DNA of 64,000 nt. Source: Ischnura elegans. Its lineage: Eukaryota > Arthropoda > Insecta > Odonata > Coenagrionidae. Of this stretch, positions 44,187 to 55,560 are shown in pieces. The position numbers and the translations under genes are program-made. The number at the start of each line of letters is the position of its first letter. Position 1 is the first letter of the stretch. Where the stretch lies: the NCBI RefSeq assembly GCF_921293095.1, contig NC_060258.1:4650001-4714000 (forward strand). The letters are read 5' to 3'. The notes beneath the pieces were generated by a model, which was not told the DNA's origin, did no database searches, and was given only the letters and a program-made list of their open reading frames with translations.

Positions 44187-44202
44187 TCCTTTTTTTTGAG
44201 TA

Positions 44203-47200
44203 TAAATAAGCATTCAAATGTTATGTGCATAGAATAACAGAGGCCTCAAAGGAATCTGCCCAGACGTCTGCAGCGTAGTTTTTGGTCTAGATATCCGGGA
44301 GCCTTAACACCACAATTAAAATTATAGTTGAGTGAAAATGTAGCAGGATTCAAAGAATGATGTTAGGAGACAGTTTGGTGTCTCTTCATTTAGGTTTTTT
44401 TCACAATATTAAAGAAAGATAAAATTCGTGCTGCAGTGAATGAACTAGGAACACCTAGTAGTCAAAAATATTTGCTGCAAGGGGAACATCCACTTGTGGA
44501 ATCTGCATAATTCAAGTGATTTTGCCAAGAAATGTCTGCTAGACTGCCCATAAATGGTACAATATGAAAGAGGAAAGCCTGACTATATTTCCAATTGGGA
44601 GAAATATCTTCAACCACCGAATCATGCCATATATCAGTGAACTTTTAAGCCAATTTTCTCAACTGGCAGATGTATTGATTACACATTCGAAAAGCTTACA
44701 TTGTAGGCATAGTTATCGCGAAATTATCCAAAAACTTCCTCCGCATATCAAGCATAGTGAAATATTTAAAACTTTTGAGAATTATGTAAATTTAGTTTAA
44801 ACTGTTTGTCACAACCTCAGACGATGCTGTATGAATGCCATGTACTAAATTATTAAATAAAAACAATTACATAGACAAGACGATGTAATCAAGATATGGC
44901 CTTTATCCTCAATAAACCTTGCATTCTGAGATGTAGCTCCGCTACGTTCAGGTGCGATTTCATCTCCATCATTATTCTCACCTTTAGCTTCACCTTGTTG
45001 CCTGTATGGAATGGTTTCAGCAATATCAACTTCACAATTTTTATTTGCTCAAACTGCAGACTTTATTATCAAACTCTTCATGACTTGTTATTTGGTACCA
45101 TTTCGATTTGAATTCACTATCAGATTCTGCTAGAATGTTGTAAACTGCGTTGGAGTGTTTGAAACTGCAATAAAAATTTTTTTGAATGTTTGGCAGGTGA
45201 CATATTGCCAGCTGTTAGCCAGAAACATTATCACCTGCAGAATATTTGCTTTTGCACTTACTTCGTAGATGGTGGATGGCTACGTTAGGTTATCTTCTCA
45301 AGATTCTAGAATACAATCTACTAACTTCCCACAGCAAAGTGTTGAGAAATTTTTAGTTATCCCCTTTCCATCGGTTGCGCTAAAGATATTGATTTTGGAG
45401 GCAGAATTCCAACCGAATATTTTTTAATCACTTGAGCTTTTGCACAGTAATCAAGTACGAAGGGAACCTTTCTTTGTTTTTGTGCTAATTTTTTATCCTA
45501 ACTGGTCAACTATTGCAAAAAGAGGCTCGCAGTCACCCATACATTGATATTGGCTTGGTACTGTACTGGTTAACTGCTAATTCTTAACCCTTTAAAGTAA
45601 CGAGGTTAAGCACTTTTCCCAACAAGGAGAAATTATGAAAGCATGAAAGTTGTTAATCAGTTCCCGAACCATTTGAAAAACACTAAACTTATGATCCTTC
45701 ACTTTTTTGAAGCCTGTTAGTCTTACGTAACATCAACTAAGAGAGCCATTTGGTTTTGTTCAGTAATTCAGTTCCGTTTCATCTGTGTTTTAAATATCAT
45801 CAGCACAAAAATTCTCTAGTATTGGGCAGTTACTTCAATTTCCACTCCTCTGCTCTCAAAACTTTTTCTAATGGCAATAGCTCAGTTGTAAAGTTGGGTA
45901 ATCTGTTGAATTTTGTGCAAGATATTGCAGACAAAAAGCTCTTCGTATGCAACATTGTTCATCTCGACCAGTCTCCTCCACTTAACATCATCCTGTAATC
46001 CTGAGAAATTAGCCCGTACCTGCTCTTAAACCCTCACCACTGATGTTGCTACTTCTTTCTCGCCATCCTGGGCTCATTCTATCATCATCATGGTTGGGAA
46101 ACAGAATCCAAATCCTCTAACGGGTATTAAAACAGCAAGAGCTTTAAGAATAAGGTAATTATAGGTTTCCTTGTGAGAATTAAGACCACATTAAAGGAGG
46201 AGAATGTGAAAAACTATTCCGGTAGAAAAATTAATTTCATCATGAATATAGTCAAAGTTTCCAACTCTTTGCCCAATAAAGCAGCATGCTGTCCCATTTA
46301 AGTGGGAAAAACTCTAGGATATTCAGCCATTGGGTTCTGTTCTTCAAGATTTGGCCCAATTTAGCTGCTGCCTCAAGGAACTGGTGGACCCATTAACCGG
46401 AATTTATTGTATTAGACCTCTACATTTGCAGGTCTGAGAGAAGCGATAAATTAAGAGAGATATTTAGCTGAACAGATAGGTATGGATATTCCTTTTTCTC
46501 CCAAATCATTAAGAACTTGATAAAATGCTAGTTGTAATTTTGTTTGAGCATATCCTTTTTATGTGCAAATGGCTGTTGTCATAACACCCCCTACCAAACA
46601 TTTTTTAGATGGCTTGCAGGGTAGTACGTAGATGAATAACAAGTAAAAAATGTGGAATCCAAGATTTTTATCTGGAATTACCAAGGTTTTTTTACTTTTT
46701 ATGCTGATTTTATTCCATAAAGTTACGCCTGAGGCAATGTATTATTCAATACTCTGCATTGGCATTCTGCATGTTTGTGAGTAACACATTTCTACTTTGT
46801 TTAATTAGTATTTTTTGTCTTGAAAATTAAATTAAAATGTGATGCCTACTCCAATATGTGTCTCGTCTGCATTCTCTTTTTGGAAACTCAAAAAGATTGT
46901 CTACATGAGTCAGGACACTACCTTGAAGAATTAATATCACAATTTATGTCCTGTTAACCAGATAACTGAAATTTTACAGTGATGTTATCTGTTTGAATAA
47001 TTTCTGTTTGTCTGTGCGGGCAGTGGGACTCAGGTGTATGTGGTCATATACGCTAAATTCAATCACAAGAAGGGATGGAAAATTTCCAGGATGAATAAAT
47101 AGGATATTAGGGGGAGATAAGAAGTTAACAGGAGTGTTCAAGGAAGATAAGATGGTCTGGTGACTCAGGAGTGGGACCCTCTTTGGAAAATTTTAGGAAA

Positions 47201-47330
47201 TATCATTCCCAGGAATGGATTTTGATGATATTCTGTCTTGTAATTACCAAATTACAGTTTATGAAAAATGTCATCTTTTTAATCGAAAAAATTGTTAGGA
47301 GGGAGAGTTTCACAGCTTTAAACTTAAACC
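44203..47330. other. AT-rich DNA, no gene called
   Basis: A + frame at 44564-44800 (78 codons; contains SYREIIQKLPPHIKHSEIF) looks protein-like but lacks supporting splice context or a recognised family. A minus-strand open stretch spans about 44850-45070. Neither is strong enough to annotate as coding. The frame at 45750-45998 is likewise unsupported. Confidence 0.4.
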
Positions 47331-47335
47331 CTTTC

Positions 47336-47480
47336 CTTAAGAAGGCCGTGTTTCCACGGCTTGAATTTTTCCACGTAAAAGGGTGGAGACCATGTTCTCA
47401 CGGTTTTGCGGTCAAGTGCCATTAGGGTCCCTAGGTGCGAGAGGTCCGACCCTTTCTTATTGTCCGTGTGGAGACTATCT
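47336..47480. repeat. Possible remnant related to the Harbinger-type MITE
   Basis: AAGGCCGTGTTTCCACGG at 47342 resembles the AGGCCGTTTTACACGG terminus of the MITE at 8586. Inverted pieces (CCACGG and CCGTGTGGAGAC) follow, but no complementary right end or TTA duplication was found. Confidence 0.3.
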
Positions 47481-48024
47481 GGGCCCATTCCCGCACTTGA
47501 TGTCTCTCTCAAAGAAGGTGCTCATGGTCACTTATTTGTTTGCAAGTAAAAAAAACGTGCATGTTGCATTTAGAAGAATTACATTCTGGATGTTCTGTGG
47601 ATCAATTCCAAATTTTAAACGGAACTCTAGTGTTCATATTAATCGAGTTTATCATGACCTAGAATACATTTTGGAGACCCTAATGTTAGATGTTTAATCG
47701 TTATTTTTAAAACTGACTTGCAAATTTATATGAGCAATATTGTACTGATTTACAGCTAAAGATATACGTTACTCTGTTAGCCACTTTCAAAATATACATT
47801 TGCGGTGAAATTCGATGAAATATCCGATTTAACTCCTATGAAAAAAGCCCTTGTAATGTAATAAAATATGATTCTCTCAGTTCTTTGGTGCGAGCCAAAA
47901 TTAAAGCAACTTTTTATCAACCTTTGTATACAAGCTTATTACAAATGAATTTCGCTATAAATGCTAATTAATGCATATCCTAAAAATTTGTGAATTTAAT
48001 GTACAAAAAAGGAATGTTTTACGT
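47481..48024. other. Intergenic DNA with no recognised feature
   Basis: Nothing beyond background open frames was seen. Confidence 0.4.
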
Positions 48025-48085
48025 AGACACATCTTGTGGGAAGCAGTCCATACCATTGCTGGAAAGAGAACTGCTCTACCGGGGT
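48025..48085 (+). repeat. Local direct duplication, copy A
   Basis: CCATACCATTGCTGGAAAGA then GAACTGCTCTACC matches 48378-48436 (CCATACCATGACTGGAAGGA then GAACTGCTCTACC), offset about 345 bp. Confidence 0.7.
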
Positions 48086-48377
48086 AATTACCCTCTTATC
48101 TTGATTCTCTGGTGAGGTTACATTAAGGTGGTCTGCCCTGTGAACAACACTGGCTTCCCTCGGAACACATAAGCACATTGTTTTCTTGGAAAAACATTTA
48201 TCCCTCCATCTGGCATATCCAAGAGTAGATTGGTGTAAGTAGCCTACTGAAATATGTGGAAGAAAATGACCTCACTCTTCTCAGAAAAACTCAATTTCTT
48301 TTCAAATTTTTTTTGGTGTCAATTCAAAATTAGCCGTTAACGTTTTGCTACCTATATAAGGGATGGTTTCTGAAGAA

Positions 48378-48436
48378 ACTTGCTGTGCGATGCAGCCCAT
48401 ACCATGACTGGAAGGAGAACTGCTCTACCCAGGTAC
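48378..48436 (+). repeat. Local direct duplication, copy B
   Basis: Partner of 48025-48085. It ends where a TACAGTGGCGG terminus begins, so a transposon insertion may have cut the homology. Confidence 0.65.
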
Positions 48437-48465
48437 AGTGGCGGAAAAAATTAACGCAAAGCTCT
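48434..48465 (+). repeat. Single terminus of a Tc1/mariner- or hAT-like element
   Basis: TA then CAGTGGCGGAAAAAATTAAC is a typical terminal repeat for small TA-inserting elements. No complementary end was recognised downstream. Confidence 0.4.
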
Positions 48466-48737
48466 TTGGCATCTGAGAGCGACCAGTTCAGTAACTACTT
48501 GTCTTCCAAAATTTTGCCCTCGTAATGCTCTCATACAACCGGGAGTTTTAAAAGCAATATATCCTGTATACCGAGGAAATAATCATGCCCTTCGCATCAT
48601 GACAAGGTGCAAAAGATCCAGCTACAAATTCTTCACAATATTCTCCGATGCTTTGCCCTCGTCTCACCTAGAATGAATCTACTCTTGTCCGGTCATCAGT
48701 TGACACAGCCGACATATCGGGTATTGAAACTACCTTG

Positions 48738-48832
48738 TAACCCAATCGTTCTGGTAGTGTAGTGGGTGAAGTATCATGCTACAAATTGGAGGTTCCATGG
48801 ATCAAGTCCCAGTGACGGATGACTAGAAGCTG
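48738..48832 (+). repeat. tRNA-derived SINE head
   Basis: TGGTAGTGTAGTGGGTGAAG fits an A box. CATGGATCAAGTCCCAG fits a B box (GATCAAGTC) about 45 bp on. A short (CA)n tract follows at 48833-48843. Confidence 0.55.
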
Positions 48833-48849
48833 CACACACACACTTTAAA

Positions 48850-50030
48850 CATTTTTCTGATCTTAAAACTTTGCAATACCTAACACTAGGTTCATAGGAT
48901 GTGGCATGGCTATTGAATACCTGCACACTTATTTATTTCTTGAAATTCAACTACTATATTGCATAACCATTTGGGTAGTTGACTGTGGAGTTAATTTTGA
49001 CTACCATTTCCGCGTCGCCCAACCCAGCTTCAAGGCCCCAAACCTTTAGCTGCATGTGCGATGTGTCACGGACTATGCTTCTTCTCCCCTTTAAGGAAAC
49101 ACTCCTATAGAGTTCCTCACAGCAGAATGAAAGCACTTTTTGTGCCACTTCCAAGAAATAAGTAGTCTGTTTTCAGTTCAGTATTGCAATGCTTTCCTCA
49201 ATATTCTATGCCCAGTTGGTGAAACAGTTTCAGTAGACTCTTGGGATAACAAAGTTCAGAGTACCGAAAAGCCAGAGGTTTGTAGAATGAAGTTGGTATG
49301 AATGTTTCTTTTAGGATTCATGTGCAAAAAATACTTTGTCAAAATTTCTTGTTTCTTCAATCTCCCATACGTATAATCCCAATGCAAAATTGCTTTAGAA
49401 TCAAATGTTCAATATACGTGATTAAATTATGCTTAATTCCTCGATATTCAAAGAAGAGGCATTCTGAGACCTTGCTCGTAAGTTACTTGAGCAATGCATC
49501 TTGGAGAGATGTTATCCTGCAGAATGCAATTCCGCGTCACAATCGTGCATTAACTCAATTGTGACGTAAAGATATAGATGGGCATGCAGCATGGCCAGAC
49601 TTGTTCGCTGGATGAAAGAACTGGAATGGTAAACAGTTCCTCACTTACACTGGATTAATTGATAATTTTTGGCGGGAAGAGAATCAAACCACCGTAGAAT
49701 AGATAGGCCTCCGCATACGCGGTGATACCAAATTCAATAGAAAGGCTCTTAATCTTGAGAAGGTATTGGGTACTCCCTCTCTTTTGCATGTTCAAAATTT
49801 TGTGGAAGTCTTTTTCATAGCCCAATATGTTTTGGTCTCTAGCAGAATTCTTATTTTGCCTTGGAAACAATGATTGTGTGTGATGCCAATTTATATATTA
49901 CTCTAGGTTATGTAAGGAACAGGTATTTTTGTTGTTTCTTTTGTCAAAATAATGTTAAGTTTTATTGTTCCAACACTGCTATTGACAACTGCTAAATTAA
50001 TTATTTCATATTCATTCTGTTTCCTTTCAG
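48850..50030. other. Upstream region of the ankyrin-repeat gene, no exon identified
   Basis: No open frame with a recognised domain was seen. The gene downstream appears to have its 5' UTR spliced at 50030, so the promoter and first exon lie in or beyond this stretch and cannot be placed. Confidence 0.35.
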
Positions 50031-50168
50031 TCTATATTTCATCCTTTCGTGCCAACACTGAGTGTGTTACTCCTGGCTGACTATTGCCACCATAACTCTT
50101 TTCTATCAGCAAATTCCTGTCTGCGAAGTCCAACAAACCCTTAAATAATTACTTCATTGTTTCAAATA
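50031..50168 (+). other. Probable 5' UTR part of the ankyrin-repeat gene exon
   Basis: CTGTTTCCTTTCAG at 50017-50030 is a good splice acceptor. From there to the ATG at 50169 the sequence has in-frame stops (TAAATAATTAC just upstream), so it is non-coding leader. Confidence 0.5.
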
Positions 50169-53100
50169 ATGGCGAACAACATTTCTGCTAGCAACTGGGA
50201 GGAATTAGTCGAGGAGAGGCTCATTGCAGGACTAGTGACTGGTTCATTTCTCCAGAATAAAGAGCTACTGGACATGCTGGAAGATGTGGATGTACAATAC
50301 ATGTGGAAAAAAACTCTCTTGCATGTCGGAGTGACACTTGGGAAGGCTGATTGGGTCGAGGAGCTGCTGGCAAGAGGGGCTGATCCAGACCTCGTGGATG
50401 ACACTCAATGGAATGCACTTTCCTCTGCTGAGGAGATGGTGCGACGTTTCCCTGAAGATGTGGACCGTTCCCTGGTTTTAAAGTTGGTAACATTGGTTCA
50501 CAGGAGGGACCAAGTGACAATGCGTCGCCTGAAAGCATCTTCGAGTAGGAGCACTGACAATGTCACACCCATGGCAAGCCCTGAGTTTGATATTGAATCT
50601 CTGATGTCCTCTGTGGACACATTGAGACAGGAGATGAAATCCCTTGTGTGTCAGCTGAGCTCATCCTTGGAGGAACTAAAGGCGCAAGTTTGTGGATGTG
50701 ACACACAACTGCGTTGCCTGGGGGAGGCCATGACGTCAACTGCAGGGGATGTGACATCAATTAAATTTGGACTAGGAGGGGAGTCTGTCGTGGAAACCCC
50801 TCAACCTGATCCAGCCAAAGCTAGGCAGGAGTGTGTGGACGGAATGTTGCGTAGGACTACGATATTTTATGGAGATGGAGTTGAAGAGATGCGTAGATTG
50901 TATGAGAGACTGTATGATGGTGATGAATGTACTGCTTGCATTATTAAGTTTTTGAGTGGGGATGATCGGGTGAAGGTGATGGTGGATGTGCAATCTGAGT
51001 ACATTGGACGGATGAAGGAGGAACTTGTAGATTTAGATGGAAGCAACTGGAGTCAATGGTATTCCTTTTGTGATTTTGAGAGTGAGATTGTATATTTGGG
51101 TGCAAAGGATTGTTCCGGTGATGGTGAGAAATACGTAAGTGCTAGGTTAGCCGGGGCCCTCTCACAATTATCTCTGAAATTAGTGTTTGATAACGAGTGG
51201 AGGCCTTATAGCAAGGGAGATGCCAAACGGGAGCATGAGTGGATAAGGGCTCTGGAGGAGGTAGAGGAGGAGGGGAGGAATAGGGGTGAGGAATTAGATT
51301 GGCTAATCAGGGATGCATTGAGACGGAGGACACAGTTAGCGAGAGTTAATTACCTCGCAGCTGCTGTCCCTCGTATTATCACTTTTTATGGATCCACAGA
51401 AGGAAGAGCTATTCTGCAGCTGCAAGCCCCTATCCTCCTCCCTTTGTATTCTAACAATGTGATGCCAACATTGCTAGCCGAGGTGAAGGTGAGTCCTACT
51501 TCAATTTCTCATACATATACTTCCCCTTTCAGTATATTCCATCAACACCAATTATTTCCTCAATTATCAGTTTGCCTTCCTTTATTCCCTGTTTTAACAT
51601 AAACAATGTTAAGAAATGGAGTAAATACATGCCGTTACATTACTCTGGAGTCTTTTTATTCATTGCTATGGGTAAAAGAGATTAAAAACTAATATCCAAA
51701 TGTAGCATATTTGCGCTTAAATTTAAATGTCACCACTGTATTGAATGATGGAAAGAATGCCTCATATTTTATTGGAGGTGTTTGGGATGTGGTGGTGACC
51801 TTGAACCTGTGGCACATAATTCAATTTCGTCCTGTGTTTTATGTGTACTTTAAAGTTTGTTTAAAAGGTATAAAAGTATTGCAGTTTTATCATGTTAAAT
51901 AGCAATTAAGTAAAACATTCTACCACTCCATATTCCGAGTTGCAGATTTCTTGTCATAAGATGATATGTAGCAATTGTATGTTCTTAGATATCATAAGTG
52001 TTAAATGGTGACTTCAAACCAAAAACTCCAATGTAATGGATATATATTGAAGTTGAAGTTAATATAATTTAAGGAAGTGGAAGATTTTTGAGCATTGAAT
52101 CCGTGCAACATCAATCTAGTGATACACATGTTAATTCCAAATAGTTGTGAAAGTCTTCCCATATATTTGACTCGTAAAATAAAAGATTATTTTAGTACGG
52201 AGGTTAGTTTGAAGATATTGTGCGACTCCCCAACTAGCACAGATTTTGCCTTATCCCTAAATACGAGGATATTATACATATATGCCGTGACGAAACCTAT
52301 CTGAAAGCAGAGATAAAGTATGAATAATCCACGCGGTTTTTTGGGATAAATCGGAGATGCACTTCCGCATTTTTGGAGATATGCCTATCCTTACGCCGTA
52401 TAATTGCCGATAGGTGGCAGCTGTTTCGCGTACGATCGCTGCGCTGCCACGCGAGATTCATGAGAACTACGTGAAAATAATGTAATAACCATATTAACAT
52501 AAATTGGCTTTCGATGAGGGAAGATTCAATGCATTATTTTTCATCATTGTATTTTATTATATTATGGTATCCCATATAGCATCAAATATGCCAGAGACAT
52601 CTCACAAGGCATATATGACCACTCTGTCTATGAGGTCTGTATGCCTATGAGATCATATCTCGTGAGATTCCTCTGAGATATTTGATGCTACATGGGATAC
52701 TGCAATACAATACTGTATAATAACATACACGATGAAATATAATGCACTGAATCATTCACCATCGAAAGCCAATACCGCATTAGTCTCCACAATGAGGTTT
52801 TTTTCACTATGTTACACATTCACGCAAGTTTAGGAACATACCAAAAAATCCATTAGAAGAAGGTGGAATATAAACAAAATTATTGCTCTAAAAACGATAT
52901 ATTTAATGAATGATTCATCTTGAAACGATGTACAATACACTAGAACACGGAGCAGTGTTTACACCTTCAGCGGTAAACCATAAATCTTACTGTTCAATTC
53001 CTTACATCACATTATAGAGGAGACTGGTGAATTACCTTACGTATGGTTTCTAAAAGCACAAATTCGAAATCCATTACCGTTATACCCTAGAATTTGGCAA

Positions 53101-53717
53101 TTACAATCACTAATACCTCGCATTTGTTAACAAATCACAGCACTGTCGATGATTCCTTCATTAATATCCACGACAATCCGGGATGTTTTGATGTGTCGCC
53201 ACAACTGTACGTACCGGCGTAGCCCACATCGAACTCAGGCACACAAAAACGATGCTTAGGTCGCATTATCACTTTAACTATTATTGTATTCACAAAATAA
53301 TCAACGATTTTTACTCACAAACACCACTATACACAACACCAAAAATGTAAACACGAAGCCACTATAATGGCTTTAACCGCTTTAACGGTAATGGAGGACT
53401 ACAGCGCTGCTATGCGGCCAATTTTGGCAATATGGTACCATGACATCCCCTCCCCAAACGCTTGAAATCGTGGAAAAAAGGGATATTACACATGGAGGAT
53501 AAGCTTATCCCCACAATATCTGATTTCTCTAAGGATAAGTTCAAATCTGTGCTGACTGGGTCTTGGTTTTATTATTGCCATTTCAGTTTTGTGTAAGGGG
53601 GTAATATCTTATCTCACTACGAATTTGGACCTATTATTAACATTGTATTTTGATTGTGATTGTGTAAGTTTTTCATTTTTGCATCACTTAATTTCTACTC
53701 TTTTCTTTCAGAGATGA
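50169..53717 (+). CDS. Ankyrin-repeat and coiled-coil protein, unknown function
   Basis: The model joins 50169-51488 and 53712-53717. The ATG at 50169 has A at -3 and G at +4. An upstream in-frame TTG is not needed. The large exon encodes 440 residues and ends at a consensus donor (GAAG/GTGAGT). A strong acceptor (TTTCTACTCTTTTCTTTCAG) at 53692-53711 adds AGA and TGA, giving 441 residues. Unspliced, the frame would run to 51602. Residues ~46-85 (TLLHVGVTLGKADWVEELLA, then GADPD) form an ankyrin repeat. About 150-190 is heptad-like, predicted coiled coil. The remaining ~230 residues are acidic and conserved-looking but not recognised (for example GDDRVKVMVDVQSEYIGRM). Ankyrin repeats suggest protein binding. 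No catalytic motif is visible. Confidence 0.8.
51489..53711 (+). other. Intron of the ankyrin-repeat gene (inferred)
   Basis: It runs from GTGAGTCC to TTCTTTCAG, 2223 bp, and contains a hairpin repeat at 52502-52773. Nothing else was recognised within. Its existence rests on splice-site quality and the composition shift after 51488. Confidence 0.6.
52502..52773. mobile_element. 270-bp hairpin (foldback MITE) in the intron
   Basis: The two halves are inverted copies: AATTGGCTTTCGATGRGGGA-like on the left pairs with the complement of the right end, TATTGGCTTTCGATGGTGAA. The pairing continues through TGGTATCCCATATAGCATCAA and TGCAGTATCCCATGTAGCAT to the middle near 52630. As RNA it would form a long imperfect stem. 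No target duplication was identified. Confidence 0.8.
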
Positions 53718-55560
53718 ATTTGGCCTGATATATTTGGACATGACTTGGTCATGGTGAGGACATGATGAAGCCAGTCCTGAAAAGAGAATTTTGTGTATAT
53801 CAATAACATTTTCATCTAACCTCTCAGTCTTTGAGCAGTTAGCAGTAGTTAATTAGTATTGTGTTTCCAGCAAAAGATACAGCAATCTTATGTTAAAAGT
53901 CACTTGTTTTTATTGTCTTCATATTTGTTATAATCTTGTATGTAGACATATCTTTTAATCAGTCTAGTCTTAGTTTTGGGACATTTATATTTTGATAAAA
54001 TTTCACTTTACATCTCATGTACGCAAGGTGTTTTTGGAAGGTATGCACCATTTGGCTTAGCAATGTAATCTTACTCATTATGTCGCTGAAAGCCATCATA
54101 CACACAAATCAATTTGCAACAAATGCTGCTCTTTTCTAATTGTCAAGATTATATTTTGCCTGATGTACTCATGTTTGTATAACCCTTCAGTGAATATTTA
54201 TTTGTGTTGGTTGATTTCTGTGACATTGCTTGGCCCATGCATTTGCAAGACATTTCCGTGTAGTTTGCAACTCTGATGCTGTGAGCATAATATTATGTAG
54301 GGCAATGTATTCGTCAAATATTAACTTCAAAGGCCTTGTTTATAATGCAATCCTTGACACAGAATTTAATACTGCATTCCTCATACATACTTTCACCAAG
54401 GTTTTGATGTAGATGTTCTTTAAATGTAGATGTTTTTTATGTTGGAAGACACTTAAGAAATGTCTTCGTTAAGTAATTTAAAAATTTATCTTATTTAATT
54501 CCTTTACATTAGTATACATTGTCCATTTTTATCTAATTTCCTGTCTGCTTTTTAAATATTCAATGATGTTACAGAGGAGCATTACCTTCATTCATGCACT
54601 TATAAATTTTCGACATAATAATAATCAGTTTACTGGAAGAGATGCTCTGCTATTTAAGGAGCAATAGTAAATGTATCCTAAACCTCACAAGTGCTACTGT
54701 GGTTTTTAAGGAGTAGAGCAAATCTGATGGTTTAACTTGGTTCCTATTCTTTATACATTAAATTTTGCTGTTTCTTTTTTTTGCCTTTGTGATACCATCA
54801 TCCTTTGGGAGTCATTGCAATTGCAGGGTCTATTGTTTATAATGGCTATTTATTTGTCAAATCTTTCATTGAATGAATGCATTTGGTTTCTTTATTTTTT
54901 CATATTCTGCACAATTTTACTTTATTTTTTTTTTTTCATTTTCAGCCTTATTATGTTGCTCAATCAGTTCCTTCTGTAATATTAACTTTTGTTAAGCTAT
55001 ATATATCTTCCTTCTGCTACCTGGAAGTATCAGAAATGTGGTACAAATGACATTTTGTTTGTTTTGCGAAGAAAAGTTAGTTTTGTTGTTCATATCATGT
55101 GTTTGATATTTTTATGTTGTCCTCTTAATAATTGGATTTAAAAAAAAGATATTCACAGATTGATCTTTATAGTAATACCTGTGTTACAAAATAGCAGTTG
55201 GCATAGCCAGACTAACCATTAACATTTTGTAAAATTGTTCGAAGTGATGTGAGTGTAATATATTTTATTCATTAAATAATCTCAAGTGATGTTATAATTT
55301 CTGGATTTCTATAGTGACTTCATAGTCATGTCCAAAGTTACACATTTTGCATTTTAATAGCAATTTATGATTTGCAATTGCTAATGCAGGATAGTGATTA
55401 GGTATCTATGAAAATAACTATGCATCGATGAATTATTCCTTCTGATATTTATGGCCCTATCTCTGTAGATGGATGCAATATCTAGCGTAGCACATTCAAT
55501 AAATTGCATTATATTGAATGTGATATCGTTTAACTTGGAATTTATTAATGTGTGCAGCTA
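53718..55560 (+). other. Probable 3' UTR and downstream region of the ankyrin-repeat gene
   Basis: After the TGA the sequence is T-rich with no conserved frame. A canonical AATAAA occurs at 55498-55503 and an ATTAAA near 55271. Either could be the poly(A) signal, but the transcript end cannot be fixed. Confidence 0.35.

Larger units (their letters stand above)
40230..44202. mobile_element. ~4-kb TIR element with TTGG-N9-CCAA subterminal arrays; unclassified
   Basis: The left end CACTGAAAGAAAAAATTGG then TTGTGGTATCCAA is mirrored by the right end, whose complement reads TACTCAAAAAAAAGGATTGG then ATGTGGCATCCAA. Inside both ends lies a cluster of a 17-bp quasi-palindrome of the form TTGG-N9-CCAA: 40245, 40265, 40314, 40351 and 40372 on the left; 43989, 44032, 44052, 44088 and 44170 on the right. 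Subterminal arrays like this are typical transposase-binding platforms, for example in CACTA elements. Element limits are approximate because no clear target duplication is visible. It carries the two gene models described separately. Confidence 0.75.

Noticed and set aside
44564-44800. Protein-like 78-codon + frame
   Set aside because: Looks plausible as protein but has an in-frame stop just upstream, weak acceptor context and no recognised family; length is within the background for this composition.
50162-50993. Minus-strand frames of 65-105 codons under the ankyrin exon
   Set aside because: Shadows of the strong + strand coding exon.
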